From NCBI GenBank assembly GCA_034336665.1, contig JAPFBE010000013.1, positions 20,377,056 to 20,441,055 of the forward strand: a DNA stretch of 64,000 nt, written 5' to 3'. Both the position numbers and the translations under genes were made by a program. The first letter of the stretch is position 1, and each line of letters opens with the position of its first letter. This DNA is from Luscinia megarhynchos (taxonomy: Eukaryota > Chordata > Aves > Passeriformes > Turdidae). Shown here piece after piece: positions 39,201 to 50,454 of this stretch. A model generated the notes under the pieces. The model had not been told where the DNA came from and made no database searches. It was given only the letters and a program-made list of their open reading frames with translations.

Positions 39201-42200
39201 CTGCTAAGAGTGTTCTGTGCTGCATTATTACTCTGGAGGTTTTTTTTATATGGCAAGTATTTTTCTCCTTAATGGCATTCCAAGAAAATGCGAGATGTGT
39301 GTTTTAAACTCAGATGATTTTAGCAGGAGTGGAATTGAAAGAAGCCTTTTGTCTTGTGATAGTTTCTGGATGAGTTCAATTAGTGTCTCTGAGAATTGGA
39401 CAACAAAGTATTTCCTCTCCTAGTTTAATGTTGCTGAGAGCCTCAGAACTGAGAGTAATGCAGAGCATGGCTGACCTCATCTGAAAATGACTAAGCAAAC
39501 CTAAGCACTCAAACATCCCCTGTGTTGGAACTGGGCAGGGTTTTTTGGATGTTTGCAAATGTTGAGCAAGAATGACAGTGTTGTGCATATTCAACTGCAT
39601 ACACTTTCATTTACATATTAAAGCAGCCCTGTTTTACTTGTCTTTCAACTCAGCATCTCCTAAGCAGCTCATTGGAAGTAAAAGTTCTCCAACACAATGG
39701 GTTTTCATGCTTCAAGGCTATAAAGAAAGAGTCAGTGAAAGTGGTGCTTTTTGCTATGCCTTTCTGTCATATTCTCTTCTGAATGAATTAGGTACCACTC
39801 ACTTCAAATAAGAAACCACATCAGAAAGCTTAAAATCTGCTGAATCAAGTTTAAATACAATTTTAGGTTTACAGAAAATTTGTAGAAGGCTTACAAAATC
39901 CCCTGTATCTTAATTCAGAAGACTTTTGGTAAGCCAAGAACTTTCCCCAGATGGCACATTAATTAATAAAAAATCTTCTTGCTTGCCCTATCTACACTGC
40001 TTCCTACTTCTGCAAAGAGGTCTTACTATTATAAAAGTTTAAACTGTCTTCACTTTACTGCCCTCTATTATTACTAGAGTGCAGGTAAGCAGCATTAGTG
40101 TAAATATTAATTGTGAACTTTCTTCCTTGATTTGCCTTTTTTTGACATGCTGCTAGAAACATGATCTTTTGATTTCTTTTACAAAAGAACGTGTTTGCCA
40201 AAAATCCTTAAGGGTTTGGTTAATTTGTGTTTCTGAAGTGACTTTGAAGTGACTCACAAACTAAATAGGTCTGGGCCTGGTTAATACTTGTTGGGGAGCC
40301 TCCAAACCATGAAGAATAATGTCATCCATTTCCATAGAAGCTTCTGATGAACTTTCTATTTCAAGCTAAAATATCATCTCTGGAAATGTCAAAACGTGCT
40401 AATTTTTACCACAGAGTTAACTTTGTTCAGAAGCAATCCAAAATGTAAATTTCCAGAAGTTAATATGTAAATAGCTATGGGATCCCCAAGCACAAAGGCA
40501 GTTCTTTAAATAGAAATTGTCCTCATCCCTATCCTATTCTTCCTGGTCAGCCTTAGCATTTCCTCCAGTTTGAAGGTGTTGCTAGGACCTCATGTTGGAC
40601 TGAAGCTGGACATATTCTACTTTCTCTTTCTAATGAGCTTACCAAAAGCCATCTCAGTACCTAAAAGTATATTTTTTTAGAACATAAATCAATTTGCCAG
40701 AAAGTGACAGTTCTGCAGGGGACACAGAATTGCTGGCTTTATTCATGAAAGTAAAAGACATGAGAATAAATCTCCTCTGCTCCCTCTGCCTCTAAAGAAC
40801 AGGTTCTTTCCCTCAGTCCTCTTTTCTACTCCACAAGCTTTTGCTGACTTGTCAGGTTGCACACTTTTTACATGATCACATCTGAGCTCCTTTTCCCTGA
40901 CTTCCATGACTTCTTGGGGGTCTGCTACAATCAAGCCCTTTGCCAAGGTCTCCTGTTCTGCTTTCTTTGTCCCCTTCATGCTGCCTGCCCCAGCCTGTGC
41001 TCTTGGATATATACTCAGCAGCTCTGAGGGAAGACACAATCTCCCCCTTTCCTCTGGGAATTTCAGCAAATCTAGAGGGTGTATGTCTACTCTGCTGGAG
41101 AGCAAAACAAACAGAAGTATTTATTGTGGTTTAATCCCAGATGGGAACAAAGCCCCCCACAGCTGCTGGCTCACTCTTGGAGTGGGATAGGGAGAGAATC
41201 AGAAAGGTGAGAAAACTCAGGTTTATAAGTAAAGCAAAAGCTATGCACACAAGAAAAACAAAATATCTCAAAGGCAGGTAGGTGTTCAGCCATTTCCAGG
41301 AAAGCAGGACTGTATCATGCCTAATGGTGATTTGGGAAGACAAACCCCATAGCTCCAAGCATCCCTTCTTTGTTCTTCCCCCAGTTTTGTGTGCTGAGCA
41401 TGATGCCACATGGTCTGGAATATCCCTGTGGCCAGCTGGGGTCAGCTGTCCTGACTGTGTTCCCTCCCAGCTCTTTTGGACCCACAGTCCACTCACTGGT
41501 GGCACGAGAATCAGGAAAGACCTTGTGAGCTCTGTGCAAGCACTGCTCAAAACATCCCTGTGATACCAACACAGTTTCCAGCAGAAATCCAGCTCCACAG
41601 TAACCACTCTGAAGAAAATTAACTCTATCCCTGCCAAAACCCAGCACAGTATTCCATTCTGTTAAAGAGAAAAGGTTCAGTGCTGTGAGTGTTTTAATTC
41701 AGACCTCTCACCACACCACTGTTTTCTGGAACAGTCTTTCCATGCTGTAAAGTGGCTAAAACTCATTTGGTGTTGTTTCCTCTGTGATAACTATATGGTT
41801 TATGGCATCCACATCAGCATTTATCTACTCAAAGCCTCAGAAACAAACCAGCACCTTGCACAGCTCATCTCTCAAGGTGAAATCTCATTTTACAGCTGAG
41901 CTGAACTTTCCAGCTTGGCTGGAAAAGGTGATGATTAGTGCAGCAAAGGCCTCATCCTCTGTGAGCCTGCAGAGAACAAATGATTTGAAGAGGTGTGAGC
42001 TATGGAGCTCATCTTGGGGCAGTGCTAACACAAGATGGTAATTAAATGTCAGCACTGTTAACTATTTCATTGCACACAAGAGGGATTAAATGAAGTGTCA
42101 CATATTTATTGTAAATAATGTCTCTTTTTCAGTCATGTTCTTCACAATTGAGTTGATTCTGGAAAACAGCAATAATTTTTTCTGCTAGCCAGAAAGAGCA

Positions 42201-45200
42201 GAGCTCAGGAAAACCAGGAGTATGTGCTGTCTGTCATATTGATGTGGAAAACAGATGAGACAGGTTCTGGGAGTTCTGTTCAGCACCAGACTGAACCATT
42301 TAATTTGGTTGTGAATGCAAATCCATTGTGATTTGGTTTCACTTTGGAGACTCCTCTGACAGTAGCAGGCCTTTAGACTGAGGTCCTCCAATTTGACTCC
42401 AGCCTCTAAAATCTATCTAATTATGCCATCTCTCATTGTCTCTCCTTGACTGTTGCAGAAGACTTGAAGCCATGTCTGAGAAGGTTCTCAAGCTCTACTG
42501 CAGTGCATTGAGTGTGTATTCCAATGCACTGACAGACTCCACTTTGATAATTTTTAAATGGACATATCATGTCTCAGCAATAAGCAAACTCAGTTGAGGA
42601 ATCCACATTTGTGCTTCAAAAATGTGCTGGTTATTGTTATCATGGTAAGATTACTGCAATTTGAAAAGACTGAGGGAAAGGCTTTGCTCCATTTTTCCAG
42701 TGCGGTTTATGCAGTGTGTTTGACAGCTCTCATGAATAACTAGTTTCACCAGCTTCTTTGCAGTATCACTTATTTCATCATTCCTCCTGTTTCTCAGAGA
42801 CTTTCTCACACTAAAAGAAGAAAGGTTTTAAAACCTGGAACATTTGATTATGAAGCTACTAAACTTTTGAGGGGAATCACTGCAAAATCAGAGACAGCTA
42901 CGCAGGCTGAAAGTGCTTCTGGTTACTTTCAAACACAAAAGATTTCCAGCCTCTGTTATTCATCATAGCAGGTTTTAAACCACAGTAGAACTTTTTATTG
43001 CCTCAATTTCCATTACAGCCTCTTGCAAAATTTAACTATTGAAGAGTTTTTTGCACTATAAAGAGACTGCTTTACTTTCTCAGACATATTTCTCAGACAT
43101 CCTATTGATTCTTTATTTCTTACAGTAACAATTTACCAGAGCATTTTGCTGCACCTTCCCCCTACACCCCACTGCAGCTATTAAACTTAGAGATATAATG
43201 AACTGACACAGTGGTCACACCACAGCCAGTGACTAACTGTATCTTGGAATGAATGCAGTATATGAGTCACAGCAAGTCCTAATCAAAAAAGGCAGCACCG
43301 GACGCTTGGAAGAGTTCAGATACAAGTCTGTGTTGTGCATCTGTTTTCCCCTTCTACTGCCACAGAGTTCCTGTGACACCCAGCAGGCTTGTCTGGAATG
43401 AAATGAAAGATAAATAGAAGTGCTTTGTACCAGGGTAGGAATTGCTAATGTACTGACAGATTCTTCTATACTGTAGGTTTTTGACTTTGAAAACATAGTC
43501 ACAACAGCACAGGATGGAGTGTAGGCTAAAAACCACCCCTGTGTTTCGGGTGAGAAGTAAGTAGTTAGATAGCAGTAGTACTTTAGTTTTCATTACAGAA
43601 ATGCATCAAATAGCTGACCTAAGCTCATGTGACTGTTTCTTGAAATCTAGATCACAGCTTTTTCAGCACGGATGTATCTTTAAAAGGACATATTAAAAGC
43701 CTAAGCCTTTGCTGCTAGTTTCACACTCACACTGTTTTATCCATGCTTATTATTCCTTGAAAAGATGTCCTATTCTCTTTTCATTCTAGTTAGACTTTTT
43801 CCTTATCTTCAGAAATTCATTTTCTTCCTTATACTCAAATTGTTGCTTTGTTCTTCTTTTAATATATTTCTTTTCTGCTACCACTGCCATGCCACTTGCA
43901 GTACTTCTCTCACCACCAGTACTGTCACTTTTTCTTGCTGTTTCTTGCAAGCTGAAGTAGTAACCTCATGCACTTTGTCCTTGGGTTTTACAATATGAAG
44001 TACTCATGACATGGCTGGATTTTTATGATTCAACATGGCTTTATATATTGCAAAGGGCTGAGGACAATGATAGCAGTCAATAGTGATCTCAAGGTTTCAG
44101 TATTCCCATTCAGGGTGGAACACACCTTTGCAGTTGCCAATTCCTAGTCTGTAATTTTTCTATGATTTTTCAATTCCCTTAAGCAGTCTCTTTTCAAGCA
44201 GTCTTTCAATACAGGTGATTTTGAAGGCAATGAAAAGATGCTAAAGCACTCTTAGGTAGAGATGTGTTTGATACAGTGTCCTCTTGAAAAAAGTGAAGCT
44301 GAAGAATAAAGAGACAACTACATGATGGATAAAGAATTATTAAGGGTTAAGAAAAGAAAGAAAAGGCAGTTAAATGGAGGTTTCAGGTTGAAAGTACCTT
44401 GCTGATAGCATTTCTCAGTGGATGATTCTTAGTGTAATTCCATTCAACTTTTTTACTAATGGCATTGGCTGTATCAGGAGTGTGTGATGAAATTTGCTGA
44501 AGGCAGGAAGACCACAGAGTTACTAGAATTGATATGTCAGAGAAGAACCAGTTGACCTTGATGAGTAGAATGTTAGATGTATGCTGGAATTCAGCGGCCA
44601 AAAAAATGTCATAATTATAAAAAACAAGGTAGAATAACAAATTTTCATGGGAAAGTAGAATAAAGAACCATGCCTTAATCAGTATTAAAACCAGCCTTTC
44701 AGTAAAATGGGTACTTGTTTTAGTGCTCAAAATGTTCGTGAACGGTATTTTCTAATACAATGCCTGCAATTCAATCCAGTGATTCAGTAATTTATCCTCA
44801 CATAAATAGGTTTTGTCTCAATATAATATGACTGTGTATTAAAAAAGGATGGGTACACTTCTTAAATGAAGAAATTGGTGTTTAAATCATGTGTCAGTCA
44901 CACTGTTGGAAAGGATAAGGATTTGACAGGAAGGTCTCACAGATATGCATGTATAACAGAAAGATCTTTCAGATGTAGAATCTGAAGAAGGAATAGAAAT
45001 GATAGCAAGTTTTGATATAGAAGAAAAGAATTGCTGAGTTAGTCTGGATAACTAAGAAGGACAAAGGTATGTTAGTATGTGAGTTAGAAGGAGTTTATAG
45101 CTCAGAGCAAAGGATAAATCCGCCTCAAACAAAAGATGTTTTTACCAAGCAAAAAGATCTTCACAGGCAAACAAAAATGCCGTGTTAAAAGTAGAAAGAA

Positions 45201-48200
45201 AGGTATCAAAATTTACCACTGCAAGAAAACTGTAAAACGACTTCTAGCTTAAACCGTAACGTGCTAACTTCTTGTGATTGGAAAACAGTAAAGTAAATAC
45301 GGTAATTTTAGTAGTTACAATAGGCTATAGGTAATAGTAAAAGTATTGATGGGTTGTCATGTTTCAAGATGCTCTGCAATGAAAAGTATATAATGCACTG
45401 TAACCAGAACTAGAGTTGGCTTCAAACGAGACTACACCTGATGCTGACTGCTGTGAGCTTGGCTCTTGACACCCACAACCTGTGAATTGCTGTATCAGCT
45501 GGATACAATAAACAGCATTTTAAAGAACCACTTGGAGTCTTGCGTCCCTCATTTTGGCCCTTACATCACACAGTTTAGAGAAAAAACTCTGCTGGCCAAA
45601 TCCTCAGCTGATAATAAATCATCACTGAACGTAATAAGCTGTCACACAGTATACCAGTCTGGCTATAAACTTTGAACTTTGCTACTTCTGAACTGTGCAA
45701 AGTAAGTAGATCTTCCTTCTTGCAGAATATGAGCTGGACTGGATGAGGGTAAAAGGGATTTGTACTCGATGTCAAAATGCCTTGGGTAGAATTGCCTTCA
45801 GAGTATCACCATGACACCACGAGTAACAAAGTGTTTCCAGTTCTCAGTATAGAAACAGATACAGATTGTTTTATTTTTTTTTCTATGTGCTGAAATTTGG
45901 CCTTTTACTCTTGGCCACATCAGAAGAAAAATAAAACAAGTACTCTTCGCTTATGCTTAAGCAGCATTTTCCTACTATTCTAAACAAAAATAGATCACTG
46001 TCTGCAAACTGTAGGTTTGTGTACCTTCTTTTTCATACTTTGCAGAGAGCAGATAATGAACTGCTGTGAAAACATACTTTTGACCACACTTTTATATGGT
46101 TAAAATCTCACTCATACCTTGTTTAGTGCTTACCTTTAGCATTGCAGTTTTCATCTCAGCATTGTCTTATTCAACACCAAATAAGGCAGCATAAGAAAAT
46201 CCTCTACACTTTTTTTCTTATTAATGACTGCACCTCTAACTACAAAATATATCAGCTGTGAGTTTTAAGTAGCATGCACTTTTAGAAGTGCACCCACAGT
46301 TAAAGAAATTCTGTTTGCTTTGTAAGTCATGAAGTATGTGGTCAGTTTGGAAGACAGAACTTCCTTCTTTCCATGGTTTTGAAAGCAGACGAGTTCAGAC
46401 ACAAACACACTCTGCATTTGGACCACAACAAAGTAAAATGTTGGTATCATAAAGATGTACTTGGAAGATTGTGCTATGGCAATTTAGATGTGTTCTAAGA
46501 AAACACTTGCTTTATTTAATGGTACGGAATTAGTTTTAAAGAATTTGGATGAGAAAAACAGGCTGCTTGGATTCAGATGTTTTTAGGGTAAAAGAAGTGA
46601 TTCCAGCACACAATCCCAAAGGAGCAGCAAATAGTGAAATGGAGACAAATGTAAGTTTACCATAATAGGTTTTTTTAGGCTATGATTTTTTGTATCTGGA
46701 GCAAGATACCACCATAAACTAGAATAGAAGGCAACAGAGACAAGTGCATTGAAACATTCTAGGTCAGAGAGAACCAAAAGGCAATCAAACACTAGTACAC
46801 TAGAGAAAAAGAATGTACTGGTTTTATTAAGGAAAGGAACTAAATGAAAGCAGTAGCATTCAAAGAAGTTATGTATGCAGGCAAACTTGAGCTGTAGCTA
46901 GGTTGCTCTGTAAGTCAACTTTACTTTTATTCACCTCATAGTCTATTATTCCAGCACAATGTCACTGAGTGCAGTTTTTCACTATTGGTAAAACTGATCA
47001 ACCATAGGGAATTGCATCTCATTACTGATAATGGATTTCTTGCAGCTTCCTGTTAAGCACTTGGACATATCCATTGTCACAGGGTAAATTACAGAGGCAG
47101 GATTTAACCAGTCAAATGCTGCAAATGTTATTTCAATAAAAAGAGATTTATTGCACGGACTTTCCATGGAAGATCTTGCCTGTCCTTACCACTCTCCCTT
47201 GGAGTATATACAACCCCCTGAGGTGTTGTGTATGCTTAGTTAAACTAAAGAAATCTTCAGAGCATTTCCAAAAATATTTTAATGTTGAGTCTTTTTCACT
47301 GCTGCTACTGAAGGTTGTCAAAAAGGATTTTTAGTAGAGATCATGCCCCAGCAGCTTCAGTAGGTTATTATCCAATTCTAACTGAGGGCAGATCTAGCTA
47401 TGACAATTAGGAAGCAGCCTCAGCCTTTTTTCTGATCTGCCCCATCTGCTGTGGTAAAAACTAACCCAGTCACACAAAACAATAAGCTAAGGAAATGTTA
47501 AGGAAAATGTTAATGGAGATGAAGTCTGGTTACATACAACAAGTTATCCATGAATTTATTTCTTTCAGAGTAGCTTACTCTAGTCTTCAGAAGGGGGGAC
47601 ATAGTTCCTTCTGAGCTTCATGCAACACTGAACTAAAATTATCTGGACATTCGTTAGAATATGAAGATTGGATCAGCTTGACACATTTAGCCTGTGATCT
47701 CTGAAGGAAAAAGCCCTTGCCACTAGATCTTGCTCAGAAGAGCCAGCCTAATGCTCTAAGGAAACAAGTTTAGGAGCAGCACCAGCTAAAATGTAGGCTG
47801 CTGTTTATTGGGAGCTAAAATTCTCATCAAATGTAGGCTGCTTTTTCATTGGGAGCAGGTTGGGGGAAGAGGTTTCAGGTGTGGAATAAGATTTTAACAG
47901 AACATCTTTTTCTACATTCTTTAAAGAGCAATATAATTGGTTAACCAAGACACCAAGAAGTTAAAGTCCAAATACCTTAGGGTGAAAACCCCCCACTTTT
48001 TGGCAATGAATTTTTTTATATATATTTCCAGAAAAGTGATTTTTTAAAAAAATAATCTTTGTCAGTAGGATTCCCCTTTTTCTCCCCATTTTCTTCAACA
48101 TTCTGTGGTGTGTGCACACTCCTTTACTTTTTGAGCAACTGTCTTCAAAAAGTAGACTGTCTCTGATGCTATCATAATCGATCTGTGTGAACTTGAGCAG

Positions 48201-49451
48201 GTTCCTCAGTATTCCTTTAGAGATAGTTCTTTACCTAGAGAATAGGAACAGATCCTTTACCACCAGTGTGCCTGTTGAGAGGTTAGTGATCCAAAGTTCA
48301 ATAATGTTCATAGGTATTTAAATTTTTTCCAGTGGGTAGAACTGAGGTAACTATTTAGAATCCCTCATTATCACACCAAACACATTGTAGATGGGTGTTC
48401 CATCCCTGCCAACAATGACTACATCTGTTTTGCTTTAAAATATCACAAAAGAGATATTTTTATTTTCTGACCAAGTTGAATGAAGTAACTCAAGTCCATG
48501 TAGTTTAGTTCTATCAGTCCATAACAGAACACATTCATGTTACATGTTTAATTTGGATCTCATGTACCTATTTGCCTTCCTTCTTCTACACGGAAACAGT
48601 TTAAGTTTCTGGAACTGCTCTTCAGATCCTTAGTTCCATTATCAAATCCCTGGATTGCTGTATGCTGTCTGGAAAAGCACAAGCTCTAAAAATTCAAATG
48701 AGCAGTATGTGGGAAACATTAAGTGCTGTAGCTAAATTGCATTAAAACAAAGTCAACTACACTAAAAGACAGAAAATTTGGACTGCCATTACCCTTGGTA
48801 CAAAAGCCTTTCCCATCCTGATACTGGCCATGCCCCTTAGAACTATATTCCAGAAGCTGCTCTCCTCCATCAGCACATCAGAGAATCTTCCACTTCTCCT
48901 CCAAAAGACACAAGAGACCCCTGCCCTCTTTTGGAATACCTGCACCCTCTCTTCAGTGGAAACTACATGTCTAAAAGCTTCAAGTTCCCAAACACTTTCC
49001 CAGGCATGTTATTAGTGTGTCAAAAGCCTCAATTTCTCAGATGATGTGAATTTGGAGGTCTCACTAAAAAGGCTATTTGTGACAAACTGTATATTCCCAC
49101 TAAGGGTCACTAAATAGTTGCCTACATGGAAGTCACAGGGAAAATACCTGGCAGCCTTGTGACCACTAAGAAAAAAGAAGCAGGACTGAGTATTGGGAAA
49201 ACATATCTTAATTGTGCTTCATATTTTTTAGCATTTAATAAAAGCCACAGAATTATTTATAGCATTTATAGAAAGAAAGGAGCTGTGCACATTTCCCATT
49301 CTTACTTCCCAATGGCCAATTGGTCCCAGTTAGACTCACCTGCTAATGCCATGACCATGGTGATGTAGAGCAGCACAAAAACAAGCACAGTCTTCCCAGC
49401 AATCTTCATGTTGGTTCCTGCTTTCATGAGCAGCTCCATCACTCCATCCAT
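33089..49451 (-). CDS. CD200R1: CD200 receptor 1 (six coding exons, 315 aa)
   Basis: This is an inhibitory cell-surface receptor of the immunoglobulin superfamily. In mammals it sits on myeloid and some T cells, binds CD200 through its V-set domain, and signals through tail tyrosines to Dok2 and RasGAP. Exons join at 49451-49340, 37693-37388, 36616-36362, 35579-35480, 34569-34518 and 33211-33089. All borders are AG/GT and the phases are 1,1,1,2,0. Residues 1-37 carry the signal peptide. Residues 38-139 are the V-set domain (Cys53/Cys121, Trp64, extra Cys74 and Cys90). Residues 140-225 are the C2-set domain (Trp169). The membrane helix is at about 229-251, and the tail has Tyr284, Tyr287 and Tyr295. 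Seven N-glycosylation sequons lie in the Ig domains (39, 83, 95, 184, 199, 202, 214). The length fits the mammalian protein (about 325 aa). The helix has no lysine, unlike the activating CD200R-like proteins that pair with DAP12. The 5' UTR and promoter were not identified. Confidence 0.93.
33212..34517 (-). other. CD200R1 intron 5
   Basis: GT-AG intron. It holds a short AAAC run near 33340 and a 20-bp tandem duplication (CTTGACTCCTTCCTCATCA, 33538-33557 and 33558-33577). Nothing else was recognised. Confidence 0.85.
33538..33577 (+). repeat. 20-bp tandem duplication
   Basis: Two adjacent copies of CTTGACTCCTTCCTCATCA(A/G) differ only at the last base, which suggests a recent duplication within intron 5. 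Confidence 0.95.
34518..34569 (-). CDS. CD200R1: CD200R1 coding exon 5: membrane-proximal tail
   Basis: This 52-nt exon, from acceptor TTCACAG|A to donor CAACAG|GTAAGG, enters in phase 2 and leaves in phase 0. It encodes RPCHKTKPPEIAPIHSQQ (residues 258-275), a basic and proline-rich juxtamembrane stretch. Skipping it would shift the frame of the signalling tail. Confidence 0.9.
34570..35479 (-). other. CD200R1 intron 4
   Basis: GT-AG intron of 910 bp. A 105-codon open frame on the minus strand (34716-35033) overlaps no recognisable domain and is taken as incidental. No repeat was recognised. Confidence 0.85.
35480..35579 (-). CDS. CD200R1: CD200R1 coding exon 4: transmembrane helix
   Basis: This 100-nt exon, from acceptor TTTAG|AG to donor GATAG|GTATGT, enters in phase 1 and leaves in phase 2. 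It encodes a short polar stalk (EKNS) and a hydrophobic helix at about residues 229-251 (LFLHVGIITCVLIIITLLAA onward), followed by Lys252 as a stop-transfer residue. There is no acidic or basic residue within the helix except His232 near its outer edge. Confidence 0.92.
35580..36361 (-). other. CD200R1 intron 3
   Basis: GT-AG intron of 782 bp with no recognisable repeat or second gene. Confidence 0.85.
36362..36616 (-). CDS. CD200R1: CD200R1 coding exon 3: C2-set Ig domain
   Basis: This 255-nt exon has phase 1 at both ends, acceptor TTTGCAG|CC and donor CTCAG|GTGAGC. It encodes residues 140-224 plus part of 225, with Cys148, Cys156, Trp169 (LAWVP), Cys196, Cys206, Cys221 and Cys222, and four sequons (NGT, NVT, NVT, NWS). 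The exon is much richer in G+C and CpG than its introns, especially around codons for residues 155-175. Confidence 0.93.
36736..36865 (-). repeat. (GGGAT)26 pentanucleotide array in intron 2
   Basis: Twenty-six uninterrupted copies of ATCCC on the plus strand make GGGAT on the CD200R1 sense strand. The array ends 119 bp before the acceptor of the C2-domain exon. Every window of four units has four GGG runs with 2-nt loops, so both the sense DNA strand and the pre-mRNA could form G-quadruplexes. The perfect copies imply recent expansion and probable length polymorphism. Open frames that read GMGWD repeats are artefacts of this array. Confidence 0.98.
37122..37340 (-). mobile_element. CR1 LINE 3' fragment, about 0.2 kb
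   Basis: The plus strand begins with the reverse complement of the CR1 tail (AATCATAGAATCACAGG) followed by TTGGAAAGGCCTTTAAAG and the usual CCTGCCATGCACAGGGACA-type text. It is a short 5'-truncated copy on the minus strand, the same sense as CD200R1. It ends about 47 bp from the donor of the V-domain exon. Confidence 0.9.
37388..37693 (-). CDS. CD200R1: CD200R1 coding exon 2: V-set Ig domain
   Basis: This 306-nt exon has phase 1 at both ends, with a strong polypyrimidine tract and CCCCAG acceptor, and donor CTGG|GTAAGG. It encodes residues 38-139. The V-set landmarks are SSVLTC (Cys53), LTWK (Trp64) and the F-strand EGTYLCEA (Cys121). A further cysteine pair (Cys74, Cys90) is a CD200R-family feature. 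Sequons are NKT, NMT and NWT. In the mammalian protein this domain contacts CD200. Because the exon is symmetric, skipping it would keep the frame. Confidence 0.93.
41122..41648 (-). mobile_element. Solo LTR of an avian endogenous retrovirus, intron 1
   Basis: This 527-bp element is bounded on both sides by GTATT (41117-41121 and 41649-41653), a 5-bp target duplication as in ERVL-type elements. On the plus strand it runs from TATTGTGGTTTAATCCCAG to CCAAAACCCAGCACA, text I recognise as a very common bird LTR. The left terminus is TA where TG would be expected, probably a point mutation. By memory of related transcripts the sense strand is the minus strand, the same as CD200R1. Open frames of 93-168 codons inside it are incidental, and no internal retroviral genes adjoin. 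Confidence 0.85.
47789..47856 (+). repeat. Short local duplication
   Basis: AAATGTAGGCTGCTGTTTATTGGGAGC at 47789-47814 recurs in slightly altered form at 47829-47856, about 40 bp later. It is a local duplication in intron 1, with no element recognised. Confidence 0.8.
49340..49451 (-). CDS. CD200R1: CD200R1 coding exon 1: signal peptide
   Basis: This exon encodes residues 1-37 plus one base of residue 38, ending GCAG|GTGAGT, a near-perfect donor, phase 1. An in-frame TAA lies upstream, so Met1 at 49451 is the first possible start. Met5, Met9 and Met15 are also in frame. Met15 (49409) has A at -3 and would give a compact signal peptide with the core TVLVFVLLYITMVMALA. Met1 has G at -3 and +4. 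Which start is used cannot be decided from sequence. The phase-1 end is standard for Ig-superfamily signal exons. Confidence 0.88.
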
Positions 49452-49477
49452 CCCTCCACCAACTTAACTGTGGTCAT
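49439..49477 (-). promoter_or_regulatory. Possible uORF overlapping the CD200R1 start
   Basis: If the transcript extends this far upstream, an ATG at 49477 opens a 12-codon frame out of frame with CD200R1. It passes Met1 and ends with a TGA that shares bases with the Met5 codon (TGATG). Its start context is weak (C at -3, A at +4). It could favour initiation at Met5 or Met15. Confidence 0.35.
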
Positions 49478-50454
49478 GGGGAGCATTTCTTTCCTGCCAG
49501 TACATCCTCAGCAGCCAGTGTCAGTGTTTCCTCTCCCCCTTTCCCATGCCTCTCCTTTAGCTGTGCATGCTCCTGATTGACTGGCTCCTCAAAGCTGGAG
49601 AGGTTCCTCTTTTTGGCTTTTCAGGGCACTTTTCAGAGCTTCCTGTGCTGAGAACCCAGGCAAACACTGAGGAAACAGGCTGAGCAATTCTGCCTTCCGC
49701 TCATTGGCTCTCCTCAGGAGGCTGATGAGTGAAGATAAACCCTGCAGCAGAGTTCAGAGAGAGTAAAGCACAGGAGATTATTCAACACTGAGTCTAATAT
49801 CAAAAAGGAAATCTTAAACTTGGGAAACGAGACAGAGACTTAGTCTTCGTGTTTTTCCTTAGTTTTACTTCTGTTACTTCATCACATTTTTGGCACAACC
49901 CCCAAGAAAATTCTTCCACATGTCTTCCCCCCCAAAAAAAGAAGCGGTCTTAAATCTTTTCAGTAAGTTAAATTTTCAGTTATTTCTTTCTTAAGTACCT
50001 ACTTAGCACATGGAATTCTACATTTCTCATATATATACACAGCCTCATGTGAACTTTTAAGGTTAGGCCTTGTGAACTCTTAAATAAGTTGTAGGTGTAC
50101 CCTTACTCCAACCCCACCCCTGTCAGCTAGAATATTACAAATCCAAATCTCATTTTTTTCAGAATCTGAAAAAAAATTGTGTATATGGGACAGTTTCCAG
50201 AGAAACTGCAGAATGTCTCATTCTGGAGGGCTGAAACAAGGAAATGGTAAATATTTCCAAAATGAAACACTGATATGTCACATTTAAATGATGCTTTTGT
50301 TTAGAAACTAATCTAATTTGAAGGGGGCAGAAATCTGTACAAAAGCCAAAATACTGAGCTTTTTTTTTTTTTTTAGCACAACGGAAATTACATTTTTCTC
50401 TAGATGACAAAAACAAAAAAAATGCCACTACTATGTGGCACTTAATCTCAGGCT
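49452..50454 (-). other. CD200R1 5' flank
   Basis: This should contain the 5' UTR and perhaps the promoter of CD200R1. No clear TATA box or CpG island is visible. Several short upstream ATGs are present. A 14-T run lies at about 50360. Confidence 0.45.

Larger units (their letters stand above)
37694..49339 (-). other. CD200R1 intron 1 (11.6 kb)
   Basis: This long GT-AG first intron is AT-rich and mostly unique-looking. It contains a complete solo LTR (41122-41648) and an approximate 40-bp-spaced duplication at 47789-47856. I looked for extra CD200R-like V-set or C2 exons on the minus strand and saw none. Confidence 0.8.

Noticed and set aside
41131..41637. 168-codon minus-strand open frame with a hydrophobic stretch
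   Set aside because: It lies wholly within the solo LTR (41122-41648) and follows its repeat text; no host or viral domain is recognisable.
37694..49339. Possible extra CD200R-like Ig exons in the long first intron
   Set aside because: No minus-strand frame shows the Cys...Trp...YxC pattern of an Ig domain with fitting splice sites.
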